Notes: generated by a model from the letters alone, not told the origin. Shown: positions 46,312 to 53,651, counted from the first letter of the stretch. The stretch: DNA of 64,000 nt from Pseudoalteromonas peptidolytica (GCF_012641745.1 NZ_WEHZ01000007.1:62001-126000), one strand, 5' to 3'. Translations and numbers: made by a program.

Positions 46312-47247
46312 ATGATAAATGAGTCAACTACTTACGGTGTTTATGAGTTTGGTGATAGCAGCCAATTATGTCCGCTCACTCGTACTTTGCTAGCCCTTAA
46401 CAACGGGCAGGTAGTGGTGAGGGTACTCAGCACCAGTGTTAACCCAATCGAGCTTAAAACAAGACAAGGCTTAGGCTATGTTGCAGAACAAAAAGAGGCA
46501 GGTACCTTTCTACCTTTGGGGTATGACTTATTTGGCGAAGTGGTGGGAGTATCTGACTCTGGTACACAACTTCAAGTGGGTCAACATGTTATAGGCATGG
46601 TTGGTTTTGCAAACAACCCTGGTACCTACAGTGATTATGTGGTTGCCAATGAAACTGAATTATTAGCGGTTTCAGCGCAAGAAAGTCTAGCGATCTCTGG
46701 TCTATGTTTAGCAGGCTTAACTGCAAAGCAAGCCCTTGATAAATTTTCCCAGTACGAGCGTCCTTTATATGTTTTGGCACCTACTGGGGGGGGGGGCCAC
46801 TTAGCTATTCAATTAGCACAACTTCAAGGACGTAACGTAGTTGCTGTGTCCACTCGTGCAGAACACCCACTATTGGCTCAGCTAAATGTTACCGCGATTA
46901 GTTACGATGAATTTTATCAGTGTGATGTTGAATGCGACCTATTAGATTTGATTGGTGGTGAAATAGCACTACAGTGTTTGAATGCACTTCGCAGTGGCTC
47001 ACAATTAGTTACAGTCCCCAGTGTGACCAAGGCACTTATTTGTGAGCAAGCCACGATAAAAGGGATAACGGCACAGGGAATGTTGGTTGCGCCTGATTTA
47101 GATGACCTGAAATATTTGTATCAGGCGTACCAAGCTGGCAAAATCAACATCAATGTGAGTCATTATTTTGATCTGGCAGACATTGCGCTTGCGCATGCTT
47201 ATATGGAAAATGCGCAATATGTCGGTAAAGTTATTATTAAAGCCTGA
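46312..47247 (+). CDS. MDR-family NADP-dependent oxidoreductase (quinone-oxidoreductase type)
   Basis: This 311-aa protein is of the zinc-free medium-chain dehydrogenase/reductase type. A GroES-like N-terminal fold (VLSTSVNPIELKTRQGL, GYDLFGEVVGVS) is followed by a Rossmann domain whose dinucleotide loop reads APTGGGGHLAIQLAQ near residues 156-170. In relatives this loop is usually GGVGH or GGVGS. The glycines are encoded by a run of 11 G (46786-46796). Reduction of quinones or enones with NADPH is the family's role; the substrate is unknown. It is a single gene, not obviously linked to gshA. Confidence 0.82.
   Translation: MINESTTYGVYEFGDSSQLCPLTRTLLALNNGQVVVRVLSTSVNPIELKTRQGLGYVAEQKEAGTFLPLGYDLFGEVVGVSDSGTQLQVGQHVIGMVGFANNPGTYSDYVVANETELLAVSAQESLAISGLCLAGLTAKQALDKFSQYERPLYVLAPTGGGGHLAIQLAQLQGRNVVAVSTRAEHPLLAQLNVTAISYDEFYQCDVECDLLDLIGGEIALQCLNALRSGSQLVTVPSVTKALICEQATIKGITAQGMLVAPDLDDLKYLYQAYQAGKININVSHYFDLADIALAHAYMENAQYVGKVIIKA
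46786..46796 (+). repeat. 11-G homopolymer inside the oxidoreductase gene
   Basis: Eleven consecutive G are in frame (Gly-Gly-Gly-Gly with the next C). Gain or loss of one G would shift the frame after about half of the protein. Tracts of this length are slippage-prone, so this may be a phase-variable switch or a sequencing uncertainty. Confidence 0.9.
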
Positions 47248-47365
47248 CCGTGGTGAGATAGGCAGTGATGGACAGTGAGCCTCACTCTTTTTATCAACAC
47301 CCTTGGTATAAACTAATTTCGACCCCATAAACTTGAAATTGGCCTGTAGGTTCGAGGAAGAATTT

Positions 47366-48943
47366 TTGAAACAATTAGACTTAAACACTAAGCTGGATTT
47401 GTTGTCTGGCGGTGTACATCGCGGCGCTTTTAAGGGTATCAAAAGAGGTATCGAGAGAGAGGCCTTGAGGATCCAAGGGTCAGGAAAGATAGCAAAAACT
47501 CCACATCCAGAAAAGACTGGCCATGCTCTAACTAATGGTTACATTACCACGGATTTCTCTGAATCCTTATTAGAGTTCATTACTCCAGTCAGTGAAAATC
47601 CTGAAGAGACGCTAGCGCAGTTGTCTGATTTACAGAAATTTACGCTAGCCAATATGGGCGATGAGTTATTATGGCCTTTATCTATGCCATGCTTCATTGA
47701 AGATGAAGAAGATATTGTATTGGCGCAGTTTGGTACTTCCAACATTGGGAAGATGAAAACGCTGTATCGTGAAGGGTTAAAAAACCGCTATGGTAGTATG
47801 ATGCAGGCCATTGCCGGGGTGCATTTTAATATCTCTTTTCCCGAGCAAGTATGGCAAAGCCTGCAATCCATATCAGAAGATAAACAAGCTCAGCAAACGT
47901 TTATCTCACAACAGTATTTAGGCTTAATTCGCAACTTTAAGCGTGAAATGTGGCTGATCAGTTATCTCTTTGGTGCTTCACCGGCGCTGTGCCCATCATT
48001 TTTGCAAGGTAAGAAAAGCGACCTACCATTTAAGACACTAGAAAACGGTGCTATTTACTTAGAATATGGTACTGCGTTGAGATTAGGTGATTTAGGTTAT
48101 ACCAATAGCGCGCAAAGCTCGCTGAAAGTGATGTATAACGACTTGGATGAGTATATCGCTGGACTTAGAGAAGCGATTAGATGTCGCTCTGATTTATATC
48201 ATGAGATCCCAGACTACCGTGCAGCAGAGCCAAAGCAGTTAAATCGTAATATTCTACAAATAGAAAACGAATTCTACTCGCCAATTAGACCGAAGCGTAA
48301 TGCGAAATCGGGTGAAACGCCAACTCAGGCACTAGAACGTGGTGGCATTGAGTACATCGAAATCCGTGCCTTAGATGTTAACCCATTTGAACATACCGGT
48401 ATTAGCCTTGAACAAATTCATTTCTTGGATGTCTTCTTAACTTACTGCTTATTAAAGCCAAGTGCTGAGTTGACCTTTGATGCGCAAAAATTAGCAGGTA
48501 AAAACTTACGTCAGGTAGTAAACCAAGGGCGCTGTACTGAGCTTGAATTGGAAAGGGAAGGTGTACCAGTCACAGTAAAGCAGTGGGGGTCAGAGATCTT
48601 CGCTGATTTAGGTCGTGTCGCACGGATGTTAGATTCTAATAGTGGTAAATCTGTTTACGTAGAAGTGATTGAAAAGCTATCGCGCGCGATAGAGGCACCT
48701 GCACTGACCTTTTCAGGACAGTTGCTATCGCAATTACAAAACCGAACCCTTGAACAGGGGTCAATGGGACTTGAGCTTGCAAACAACTATAAGCAGCTGC
48801 ATCAAGACGTAGAATATGGTTACTATGATGAAGCGGAACTTGCAGCATTTGCGCAGCAATCATTTGAGGATGAAGAAGCAGTAAGAGCTGGTGATACAGT
48901 TGATTTTACCAGTTTCTTAGATGATTATTTTTCTCGAGCATAA
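47366..48943 (+). CDS. gshA: Glutamate-cysteine ligase
   Basis: GshA makes gamma-glutamylcysteine, the first step of glutathione synthesis. The 525-aa protein is of the gammaproteobacterial type, with GIKRGIEREALRI near residues 26-38, ITTDFSESLLEFITP near 62-76 and GGIEYIEIRALDVNPFEHTGI near residues 330-350. The frame reaches back to 47333, but a TTG at 47366 sits 5 nt after GAGGAAG, so this non-ATG start is preferred. It provides the glutathione used by gloB elsewhere in the window. Confidence 0.94.
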   Translation: MKQLDLNTKLDLLSGGVHRGAFKGIKRGIEREALRIQGSGKIAKTPHPEKTGHALTNGYITTDFSESLLEFITPVSENPEETLAQLSDLQKFTLANMGDELLWPLSMPCFIEDEEDIVLAQFGTSNIGKMKTLYREGLKNRYGSMMQAIAGVHFNISFPEQVWQSLQSISEDKQAQQTFISQQYLGLIRNFKREMWLISYLFGASPALCPSFLQGKKSDLPFKTLENGAIYLEYGTALRLGDLGYTNSAQSSLKVMYNDLDEYIAGLREAIRCRSDLYHEIPDYRAAEPKQLNRNILQIENEFYSPIRPKRNAKSGETPTQALERGGIEYIEIRALDVNPFEHTGISLEQIHFLDVFLTYCLLKPSAELTFDAQKLAGKNLRQVVNQGRCTELELEREGVPVTVKQWGSEIFADLGRVARMLDSNSGKSVYVEVIEKLSRAIEAPALTFSGQLLSQLQNRTLEQGSMGLELANNYKQLHQDVEYGYYDEAELAAFAQQSFEDEEAVRAGDTVDFTSFLDDYFSRA

Positions 48944-48947
48944 AAAA

Positions 48948-48967
48948 GCGCAGCCATAGGGCTGCGC
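48948..48967. terminator. GC-rich hairpin after gshA
   Basis: GCGCAGCC and GGCTGCGC pair around ATAG, 5 nt after the gshA stop. Six A precede it, so on the minus strand it has a proper U-tract; on the plus strand only AAATAAATTT follows. Confidence 0.6.
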
Positions 48968-49059
48968 AAATAAATTTCAGGGATGAAACAATGCTAAACT
49001 GCTGCATTCATAAGTTCAGACCAATGCAAATTGTTAAAGTTCATTAGGTTTCGAAAAAA

Positions 49060-49668
49060 ATGCAAAAAAAATTAATTTTAGTTGGTCTTATTGCTGTTTT
49101 ATCTGGATGTGCGACTGCACCACCAAAGCAACCTCATGATATTTGCAAGATTTTTGAGGAAAAAGAAGATTGGTACTATGACGCTCGAGACGCCCAAGAA
49201 AAATGGGGATCGCCCAAACATGTTCTGATGAGCATGATGTTTCAGGAAAGCTCTTTTCGTCATGATGCTGCACCTCCGATGGAATATTTCCTTTGGTTTA
49301 TTCCCATTGGCCGTGCCAGCTCAGCTTATGGCTATTCTCAGGCCAAAACTCCCACCTGGTCAGACTATATTAGAGAAACGGGTAATTCTGGGGCAGACCG
49401 TGATGACTTCGACGATGCTATCGATTTCATGGCTTGGTTCGTTTACAAAACCAATAAAGTAAATGGTGTGTCTAAGTGGGATGCTTATGCGCAATATTTA
49501 AATTACCATGAAGGTTGGGGTGGCTATCGCCGTGGCACCTATAAAAAGAAAAAATGGCTCATGCAGGTCGCTAATAAAGTGAAACATCGCGCGGCAAGAT
49601 ACGCCGTTCAGCTAAAACGCTGTGAAGATGATTTGGATAAGAATTGGTTCGAAAGGCTATTTTCTTAG
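49060..49668 (+). CDS. Lipoprotein with transglycosylase SLT-like domain
   Basis: This 202-aa protein has a lipoprotein signal (VLSGC, Cys17). The rest resembles an SLT lysozyme-like domain: MSMMFQESSFRHDA near residues 66-79 holds the candidate catalytic Glu, followed by SSAYGYSQAKTPTWSDY near 88-104 and YAQYLNYHEGWGGY near 146-159, matching the G-Y-x-Q and AxYNxG motifs of lytic transglycosylases. Probably an outer-membrane peptidoglycan hydrolase. It is the last gene before the cassette array and shows no cassette boundary of its own. Confidence 0.82.
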   Translation: MQKKLILVGLIAVLSGCATAPPKQPHDICKIFEEKEDWYYDARDAQEKWGSPKHVLMSMMFQESSFRHDAAPPMEYFLWFIPIGRASSAYGYSQAKTPTWSDYIRETGNSGADRDDFDDAIDFMAWFVYKTNKVNGVSKWDAYAQYLNYHEGWGGYRRGTYKKKKWLMQVANKVKHRAARYAVQLKRCEDDLDKNWFERLFS

Positions 49669-50030
49669 AGGCGTGTTTTCTTTATTTTAGAAAAGGTGAT
49701 AGTGCATACTTGGAGGCAAAATTTAAGTCAGCATATTCACTTATATTGTTTAATCCCTGCCGGTACGCTCGATAAGGTTCAATGAAGTGAGATAGAAAAA
49801 GGCTATCATTTCTATTTCACTTTGATAACCCTAAAAGTTATCTTGCTTTTTACACAATTCCTAATGATCCAGACGTTATAAATATTACTTCCTATAGATT
49901 TAAAGTATAATATTACGCCCAGTTAGCTTAATATTATGTGCAAATTACATTGATAAGTATTCTGATGAGCAACATATTCAACAGAAATTTGAAACTTTTG
50001 ATATTAAAGAATATGTCGCAAAAACAAAAA
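49669..50030. other. Non-coding margin of the cassette array with an ORF remnant
   Basis: No integrase gene or attI-like site is seen. From 49904 to 50035 one + strand frame is open without a plausible start codon, and its last 28 codons (ending DIKEYVAKTKS) look protein-like and run into the first attC-like site. This is best read as the 3' remnant of a lost cassette gene. The rest is AT-rich with no assignable content. Confidence 0.4.
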
Positions 50031-50131
50031 GTTAACAATGCCGTAAAGCCAAGGACACAAAACAGCAGGCTCGCGCTCCTTCGCCGCCAGCTTTAGCCAA
50101 CTATTAACCGCCGCTTTTAGGGGCGTTGTTT
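50031..50131 (+). other. attC-like site a
   Basis: It runs from TTAACAAT to the R' box GTTGTTT (50125-50131). Inner arms GTAAAGCC and CCGCTTTTAGGGGC pair imperfectly, leaving unpaired bases as attC hairpins do. It precedes the lipoprotein cassette. Confidence 0.65.
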
Positions 50132-50177
50132 TCAATCGGGTTCTAATCATACATTCGAAAAACAAAAAGGCAGAAAA

Positions 50178-50717
50178 ATGAAAAAAGTAGTATTAGCAGC
50201 AAGTATTTTAGCATTAAGTGCGTGTTCAACAATGCAACCGCCACGCTACGCTGTTTCTGTAGATAATATTCAAACTTTAAAAAGTCTAACGGAGATTAAA
50301 GGCGAATTTGCATCATTAAATCAACCTGCAAAATTTAGTTCAAATTGTCGTCTAATGGGGCCAATTGAACCTGCGGATGGTTTATCGATTCCGCAATTTA
50401 TTACTAAAGCTTTCAATGATGAATTGAAGATGGCTGATAAATATTCAAAAGATAATGTTAAAATTACGGGTGATATTACAAAAATTGAATTTTCATCAAT
50501 TTCAGGTTTAACCAGTGGGTATTGGGAAATTGGTCTCAAATTGAAATCAACGAATGGAACTAATTTAACTGTTAATAATAAATATTCATTTAAGAGTGGT
50601 TTTGACGCAATCACTGCGTGTAATGCTACAGCAGATGCCTTATCCCCAGCAGTACAAGATTTAATTAAAGCAACAGTCAATCACCCTGAATTTTCAAAAT
50701 TAATGCAAGAAAGCTAA
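50178..50717 (+). CDS. Cassette 1: putative lipoprotein of unknown function
   Basis: This 179-aa protein begins with a lipoprotein signal peptide (LALSAC, lipidated Cys16). The mature part is rich in Lys, Ser, Asn and Thr, with a single further Cys pair (NCRL near 57, ACNAT near 149) that may form a disulfide. It has no recognised domain. AAAGGCAG lies about 8 nt before the start. Bounded by attC-like sites a and b, whose R'' box includes the stop codon, so the gene fills the cassette exactly. Membrane-anchored lipoproteins are a known class of integron cassette product. Confidence 0.75.
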   Translation: MKKVVLAASILALSACSTMQPPRYAVSVDNIQTLKSLTEIKGEFASLNQPAKFSSNCRLMGPIEPADGLSIPQFITKAFNDELKMADKYSKDNVKITGDITKIEFSSISGLTSGYWEIGLKLKSTNGTNLTVNNKYSFKSGFDAITACNATADALSPAVQDLIKATVNHPEFSKLMQES

Positions 50718-50805
50718 TAAGGTGCTCAAACGGAAAAATTACAGTTGACTAGCGCTCCGGGCAGTTTAGTCGAACTGTATTTTTCCGCTTATCTTAGCGT
50801 TAGCT
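50712..50805 (+). other. attC-like site b
   Basis: R'' AGCTAAT (50712-50718) is complementary to R' GTTAGCT (50799-50805) apart from the terminal base. Between them CGGAAAAAT.ACAGTT and AACTGTATTTTTCCG form a long imperfect stem. The best-formed attC in the array. Confidence 0.85.
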
Positions 50806-50824
50806 GTACAAGGAAAACCGAGTA

Positions 50825-51166
50825 GTGGAAATGTTCGTAGAAATTATCAAAAATATGTATGGGATATCACTGGCTGAGTTTGCAGTGATGATAGTAGATA
50901 CTTTTACTTATTTAATTGCTCTTTTCATAGTACTCTTCGCATTTGTTAAGCTCGATAAAGTTACAAAAAGTAAGCATGCCAAAGGAGTTAAAATCTCTAT
51001 TGTTGCTACAATTTTCTCTTCGTTTGTAGCGAGCTCAATTGTAGAGAATTCTGAAGAGCTTGGCTTAATTGAGGTTTCGGTATTTCTTATACCCTCCATT
51101 TTCACACTATTAGCCGCAGTTTGTTTTTATCGGTTTGCTAAAGAAGTTCTGGTAAAGTACAGTTAA
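50825..51166 (+). CDS. Cassette 2: small integral membrane protein
   Basis: This 113-aa protein has about three hydrophobic helices (roughly 17-42, 52-70, 82-105) separated by charged loops (KLDKVTKSKHAKG). No family recognised. GTG 50825 with AGGA 10 nt upstream is preferred over ATG 50831. Its stop codon merges with the next attC-like site. The function is unknown; small membrane proteins are frequent in cassette arrays. Confidence 0.65.
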   Translation: MEMFVEIIKNMYGISLAEFAVMIVDTFTYLIALFIVLFAFVKLDKVTKSKHAKGVKISIVATIFSSFVASSIVENSEELGLIEVSVFLIPSIFTLLAAVCFYRFAKEVLVKYS

Positions 51167-51193
51167 CAAAGCCGTTTACAGCAAGGGTTATGT
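51161..51193 (+). other. attC-like site c (truncated)
   Basis: Only about 33 nt from AGTTAAC to the R' box GTTATGT (51187-51193), too short for a full attC hairpin. The R' box equals the reverse complement of R'' ACATAAC at the end of the next cassette, as expected for one intact mobile cassette, so this looks like an attC that lost its middle. Confidence 0.55.
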
Positions 51194-51246
51194 TGTACGG
51201 AAAATAAGCTCAGAAATTAATATAAGATTAAATAAAAAGGAGCTTT

Positions 51247-51423
51247 ATGAAAGCAGCTATGAATGAATTAAAAAATGAGGCAAAAGCTAAATTATTGTTT
51301 TGGAATAAGATTGACAGCAAAGCAATTAAGGTTGGTCTCGTATTTGTTTTTATTGGTTTAATCGCTTTAAAAGTGTTTACCACCGCACTTACTTTTGACT
51401 GGCTGAAAAATTTATTCGCTTAA
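51247..51423 (+). CDS. Cassette 3: 58-aa membrane protein
   Basis: A 58-codon frame with AAGGAG four nt before the ATG. The N-terminal 28 residues are polar and lysine-rich (MNELKNEAKAKLL, WNKIDSKAIK), then one hydrophobic helix (VGLVFVFIGLIALKVF, about 29-44) and a short tail (TFDWLKNLFA). No family known. Framed by R' GTTATGT (51187) and R'' ACATAAC (51444), which are exact complements, so it is a cassette gene. Too short for automatic gene calls that demand 60 codons. Confidence 0.7.
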   Translation: MKAAMNELKNEAKAKLLFWNKIDSKAIKVGLVFVFIGLIALKVFTTALTFDWLKNLFA

Positions 51424-51443
51424 TTAACTCGTGGCTAAGTATG

Positions 51444-51544
51444 ACATAACGAGCTGTTCAAGTGAGACTGCTAGCATTTGGTTCGGGTTCGCCTCGCTAC
51501 ACATTTTAGTCAAACATTATCAGCCCCGTAACAGGATGTCATGT
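51444..51544 (+). other. attC-like site d
   Basis: R'' ACATAAC (51444-51450) and a near-complementary R' GTCATGT (51538-51544). The inner sequence GAGCTGTT ... CAGCCCCGTAACAGG pairs (CTGTT/AACAG), a layout very like attC sites of Vibrio-type arrays. The R' box overlaps the start codon of cassette 4. Confidence 0.75.
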
Positions 51545-51921
51545 TTCTAGGCAAATATACTCAAGCTTTTAGTTGTCCTTACATTTTAACAAGTTGGAAT
51601 GTTGTGGCGTCTTATACCTTACATATTGAGCGTGAAAACCAAATCTCTGAGACCGAATGGCTCGCAATTTGTGAAAGTGACTCATCGTTAACGGTTCAGC
51701 ATGTTGCTATAACCACGAACCCACAGACGGGAGAAGCTATTGAAATTCAAACACCAAACAGTTGCATCTGGACGAGCCCAATATTAAGAAGAAAGTACAA
51801 CTTTAGTTATACTAATGGCAGTATCACCTTCGGTAGCGATAAGGCTCAAATTAAAAAAGCTAAAAAACTAGCTCAGCTACTTAGTGCAAAAGTCATTGGT
51901 GATGAAGGCGAAGAATATTAG
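51541..51921 (+). CDS. Cassette 4: 126-aa protein of unknown function
   Basis: This 126-aa soluble protein has a beta-rich N-terminal two thirds with three cysteines (SCPY, ICES, SCIW) and a lysine-rich amphipathic helix at the end (KKAKKLAQLLSAKVIG). There is no signal peptide and no domain I recognise. CAGGATG just ahead could serve as ribosome-binding site; the ATG is part of the attC d R' box, an economy typical of cassettes. The function cannot be deduced. Confidence 0.65.
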   Translation: MFLGKYTQAFSCPYILTSWNVVASYTLHIERENQISETEWLAICESDSSLTVQHVAITTNPQTGEAIEIQTPNSCIWTSPILRRKYNFSYTNGSITFGSDKAQIKKAKKLAQLLSAKVIGDEGEEY

Positions 51922-51930
51922 GAATATAAA

Positions 51931-52025
51931 AAGTTAATTAAAAAGTGGACGTAAAACCGTAGGCTTGCGCTCACTCTTTGCGTTGTAAAGCCAGCTATTT
52001 TACGCCATTTATTAACGCGTCAGTA
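51931..52025 (+). other. attC-like site e
   Basis: From AAGTTAAT to R'-like GTCAGTA (52019-52025). GGACGTAAAA and TTTTACGCC, then GGCT/AAGCC, form an imperfect stem. The R' box deviates from GTTRRRY at one position. Confidence 0.6.
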
Positions 52026-52044
52026 CTTACTCAAAGGAATAAGC

Positions 52045-52917
52045 ATGATTAAAATACTTACTATTACATTCCTTATAATTTCATTCGCTTGCCCTGCAGT
52101 TGTTAAACGACATGATGTTCAGCCAGAAATGTATGAAGTTAAAAAGATCCCTGATTTTTTTATTGATATGCCGCATGAAGGAGCTGCTGTTCTTATTGAT
52201 AAATACTGGTTGGTCACTGCTGCGCATGTAGTCTTTTACGATTATCACGATAAACCTATAATGCTGCACGGCGTAGAAAATAGAATTGAAAGGGTTATCT
52301 TTCATCATGGATACAAAGAAGATCCAGGTAATTGGGGGCCAGGAGCTGCTAAGCCATTAATAGATTTTTTGAGCAGTCGAGATGATATAGTGCTACTCAA
52401 ATTAGCTGAACCAGTTGAACACTTAAAACCTATATCTCGATACTATGATAATAAAGAAATAGGTGAGGAAGTCACGATATTTGGTAGGGGAGCAACTGGC
52501 ACAGGTCTGACGGGAGAAATATTGACAACTAAAGCGCCTTCTCTTTGGGAAAGTATTTCAAACACGATAAGATCTCCGTTTACAGATCTAGACGAAACTC
52601 AAGCTAATAGAACACTCAATAATTATAAAAATATTATAGAGTCAGCAAATGAAAGCTGGCTTATGTTCCGGTTCGATAAAGCTGATGATGCACTTCCTCT
52701 AGAAGGTAATCTTGGTTCTGGTGATAGTGGAGGTCCTGCAATTATGATACGAAATGGCATACCTTTGCTGATCGGATTAGCAAGCTGGCAAGAGTACGAA
52801 GGTGATTTAGAGGGGTATGTCGGAGGAAAGTATGGCGCTGTTTCCGTATTTGTCAGGATTTCGTCATACAATCAATGGATCGATAAAACAATCTTGGCAT
52901 ACAGAAACAAAACCTAG
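52045..52917 (+). CDS. Cassette 5: secreted trypsin-like serine protease
   Basis: This 290-aa S1-family protease has a Sec signal peptide (about 1-17) and the full triad: His in LVTAAHVV near residue 72, Asp in RDDIVLLKL near 116, and Ser in GSGDSGGPAI near 230. An insertion of roughly 50 residues rich in charged amino acids (residues 155-205) lies between the Asp and Ser blocks. Likely periplasmic or extracellular. It is the largest cassette in the array. A catalytically complete protease in a cassette hints at a useful activity such as nutrient scavenging or inactivation of a competitor's protein, which is only speculation. Confidence 0.82.
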   Translation: MIKILTITFLIISFACPAVVKRHDVQPEMYEVKKIPDFFIDMPHEGAAVLIDKYWLVTAAHVVFYDYHDKPIMLHGVENRIERVIFHHGYKEDPGNWGPGAAKPLIDFLSSRDDIVLLKLAEPVEHLKPISRYYDNKEIGEEVTIFGRGATGTGLTGEILTTKAPSLWESISNTIRSPFTDLDETQANRTLNNYKNIIESANESWLMFRFDKADDALPLEGNLGSGDSGGPAIMIRNGIPLLIGLASWQEYEGDLEGYVGGKYGAVSVFVRISSYNQWIDKTILAYRNKT

Positions 52918-53008
52918 CAAGGGTTTTTAAGTTGGACTCGAAACAGTTTGAGCTGTTTAATTTCATACTTTAACAAGCTACTACTTGCCGCTTAAAACGG
53001 CGTTAGGG
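52912..53008 (+). other. attC-like site f
   Basis: R''-like ACCTAGC overlaps the protease stop; R' is GTTAGGG (53002-53008). TTTTTAAGTTGG and TTGCCGCTTAAAAC pair as inner arms. The ending GCCGCTTAAAACGGCGTTAG is highly typical of attC sites. Confidence 0.85.
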
Positions 53009-53016
53009 TTCTCTTT

Positions 53017-53331
53017 ATGATAAAAATGCTACGTATGAGTATTTTATCTCTTCTGTTTGTACCTCTCACTCCATTTGCTAATGGGTTAGAAATTCAAGAT
53101 ATGAAAACAGTCAACTATCGAGATGCCATTTCATTTCAAATCTTCACGAACTGGGAAGTCGAGGACGAGTTTGGCGTCCAGGGCACATTTTATTAAGACC
53201 TGCCTGATACTGGGACTTTAAGGATTAGCGTATTTGAATTTACCAGTAATTCTGAGGAAGAAAGAAACACAAAAATAAGAGATCCTTACTTCCCGGCACT
53301 GTTGAAATGCTCATTACAGTTACAGCACTGA
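53017..53331 (+). pseudogene. Cassette 6: gene broken by an in-frame stop
   Basis: The ATG at 53017 opens a frame with a signal peptide (MLRMSILSLLFVPLTPFA) that runs 59 codons to TAA at 53194-53196 and then continues in the same frame for 45 more protein-like codons (DLPDTGTLRISVFEF...) to TGA at 53329. The continuity of frame and composition suggests one nonsense mutation of a single former gene of about 104 codons. It is followed by an attC-like site at 53360. The function is unknown. Confidence 0.65.
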
Positions 53332-53359
53332 ATTAGAGCTTGTTGACACACCATGAGAA

Positions 53360-53448
53360 CTCTAACAAGTGGCTGAATAGAGATTATCAGAGCAAGTCAT
53401 GTCTCTGCCTTCACAACTGTCACGCTATACTCAGTTAACTCGTTAGTC
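53360..53448 (+). other. attC-like site g
   Basis: R''-like CTCTAAC (53360-53366) and R' GTTAGTC (53442-53448) enclose arms AGTGGCTGA and TCAGTTAACT that pair imperfectly. It ends the last recognisable cassette. Confidence 0.55.
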
Positions 53449-53627
53449 ACGCGTTACTTTACAAAAAATAGCGATGAATTAGCCTAAATGCGTTCATTGT
53501 AGTGATTAAGGTGATGTGGCATTGGTATTGCGAGCGTTACGCCTTGGTTGGGCCTTTTGACTCCCTGCAGTAATGGCTTTTGATAGTATGGTAACAAAGC
53601 CTAGCAGATACAGCTAAGTATAAATAA
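53449..53627. other. Right margin of the cassette array
   Basis: About 180 bp without ORFs or recognisable sites between the last attC-like site and the corB terminator hairpin. I see nothing assignable in it. Confidence 0.4.
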
Positions 53628-53651
53628 GGCGAGCTAACTAGTTCGCCTTTT
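53628..53651. terminator. Terminator hairpin downstream of corB
   Basis: AAGGCGA (53628-53634) and TCGCCTT (53645-53651) pair around a 10-nt loop. A TT extension lies on the plus side and TTATTTAT on the minus side, so it could end both corB and reading from the array. Confidence 0.7.

Larger units (their letters stand above)
50031..53448 (+). mobile_element. Integron gene-cassette array lacking an integrase (CALIN)
   Basis: Six same-strand ORFs are each followed by a 90-100-nt, hairpin-forming site whose ends match integron attC boxes: R' of the type GTTRRRY (GTTGTTT, GTTAGCT, GTTATGT, GTCATGT, GTTAGGG, GTTAGTC) and R'' complements (AACAAT, AGCTAAT, ACATAAC, CTCTAAC). The ORFs are small, mostly AT-rich, with no relation to one another or to neighbours, as in cassette arrays. 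No intI is present in the window. The core genes on both sides (lipoprotein and corB) are intact. Individual sites are described separately. Confidence 0.82.

Noticed and set aside
50031..53448. CRISPR array as an explanation of the repeated hairpin sites
   Set aside because: Sites are about 100 nt, differ in sequence apart from the end boxes, and are spaced by ORFs of 0.2-0.9 kb, unlike short identical CRISPR repeats; no cas genes are present.
50031..53448. Prophage or genomic island with integrase
   Set aside because: No integrase, phage structural, replication or tRNA attachment features are present; all ORFs point one way and are separated by attC-like sites.
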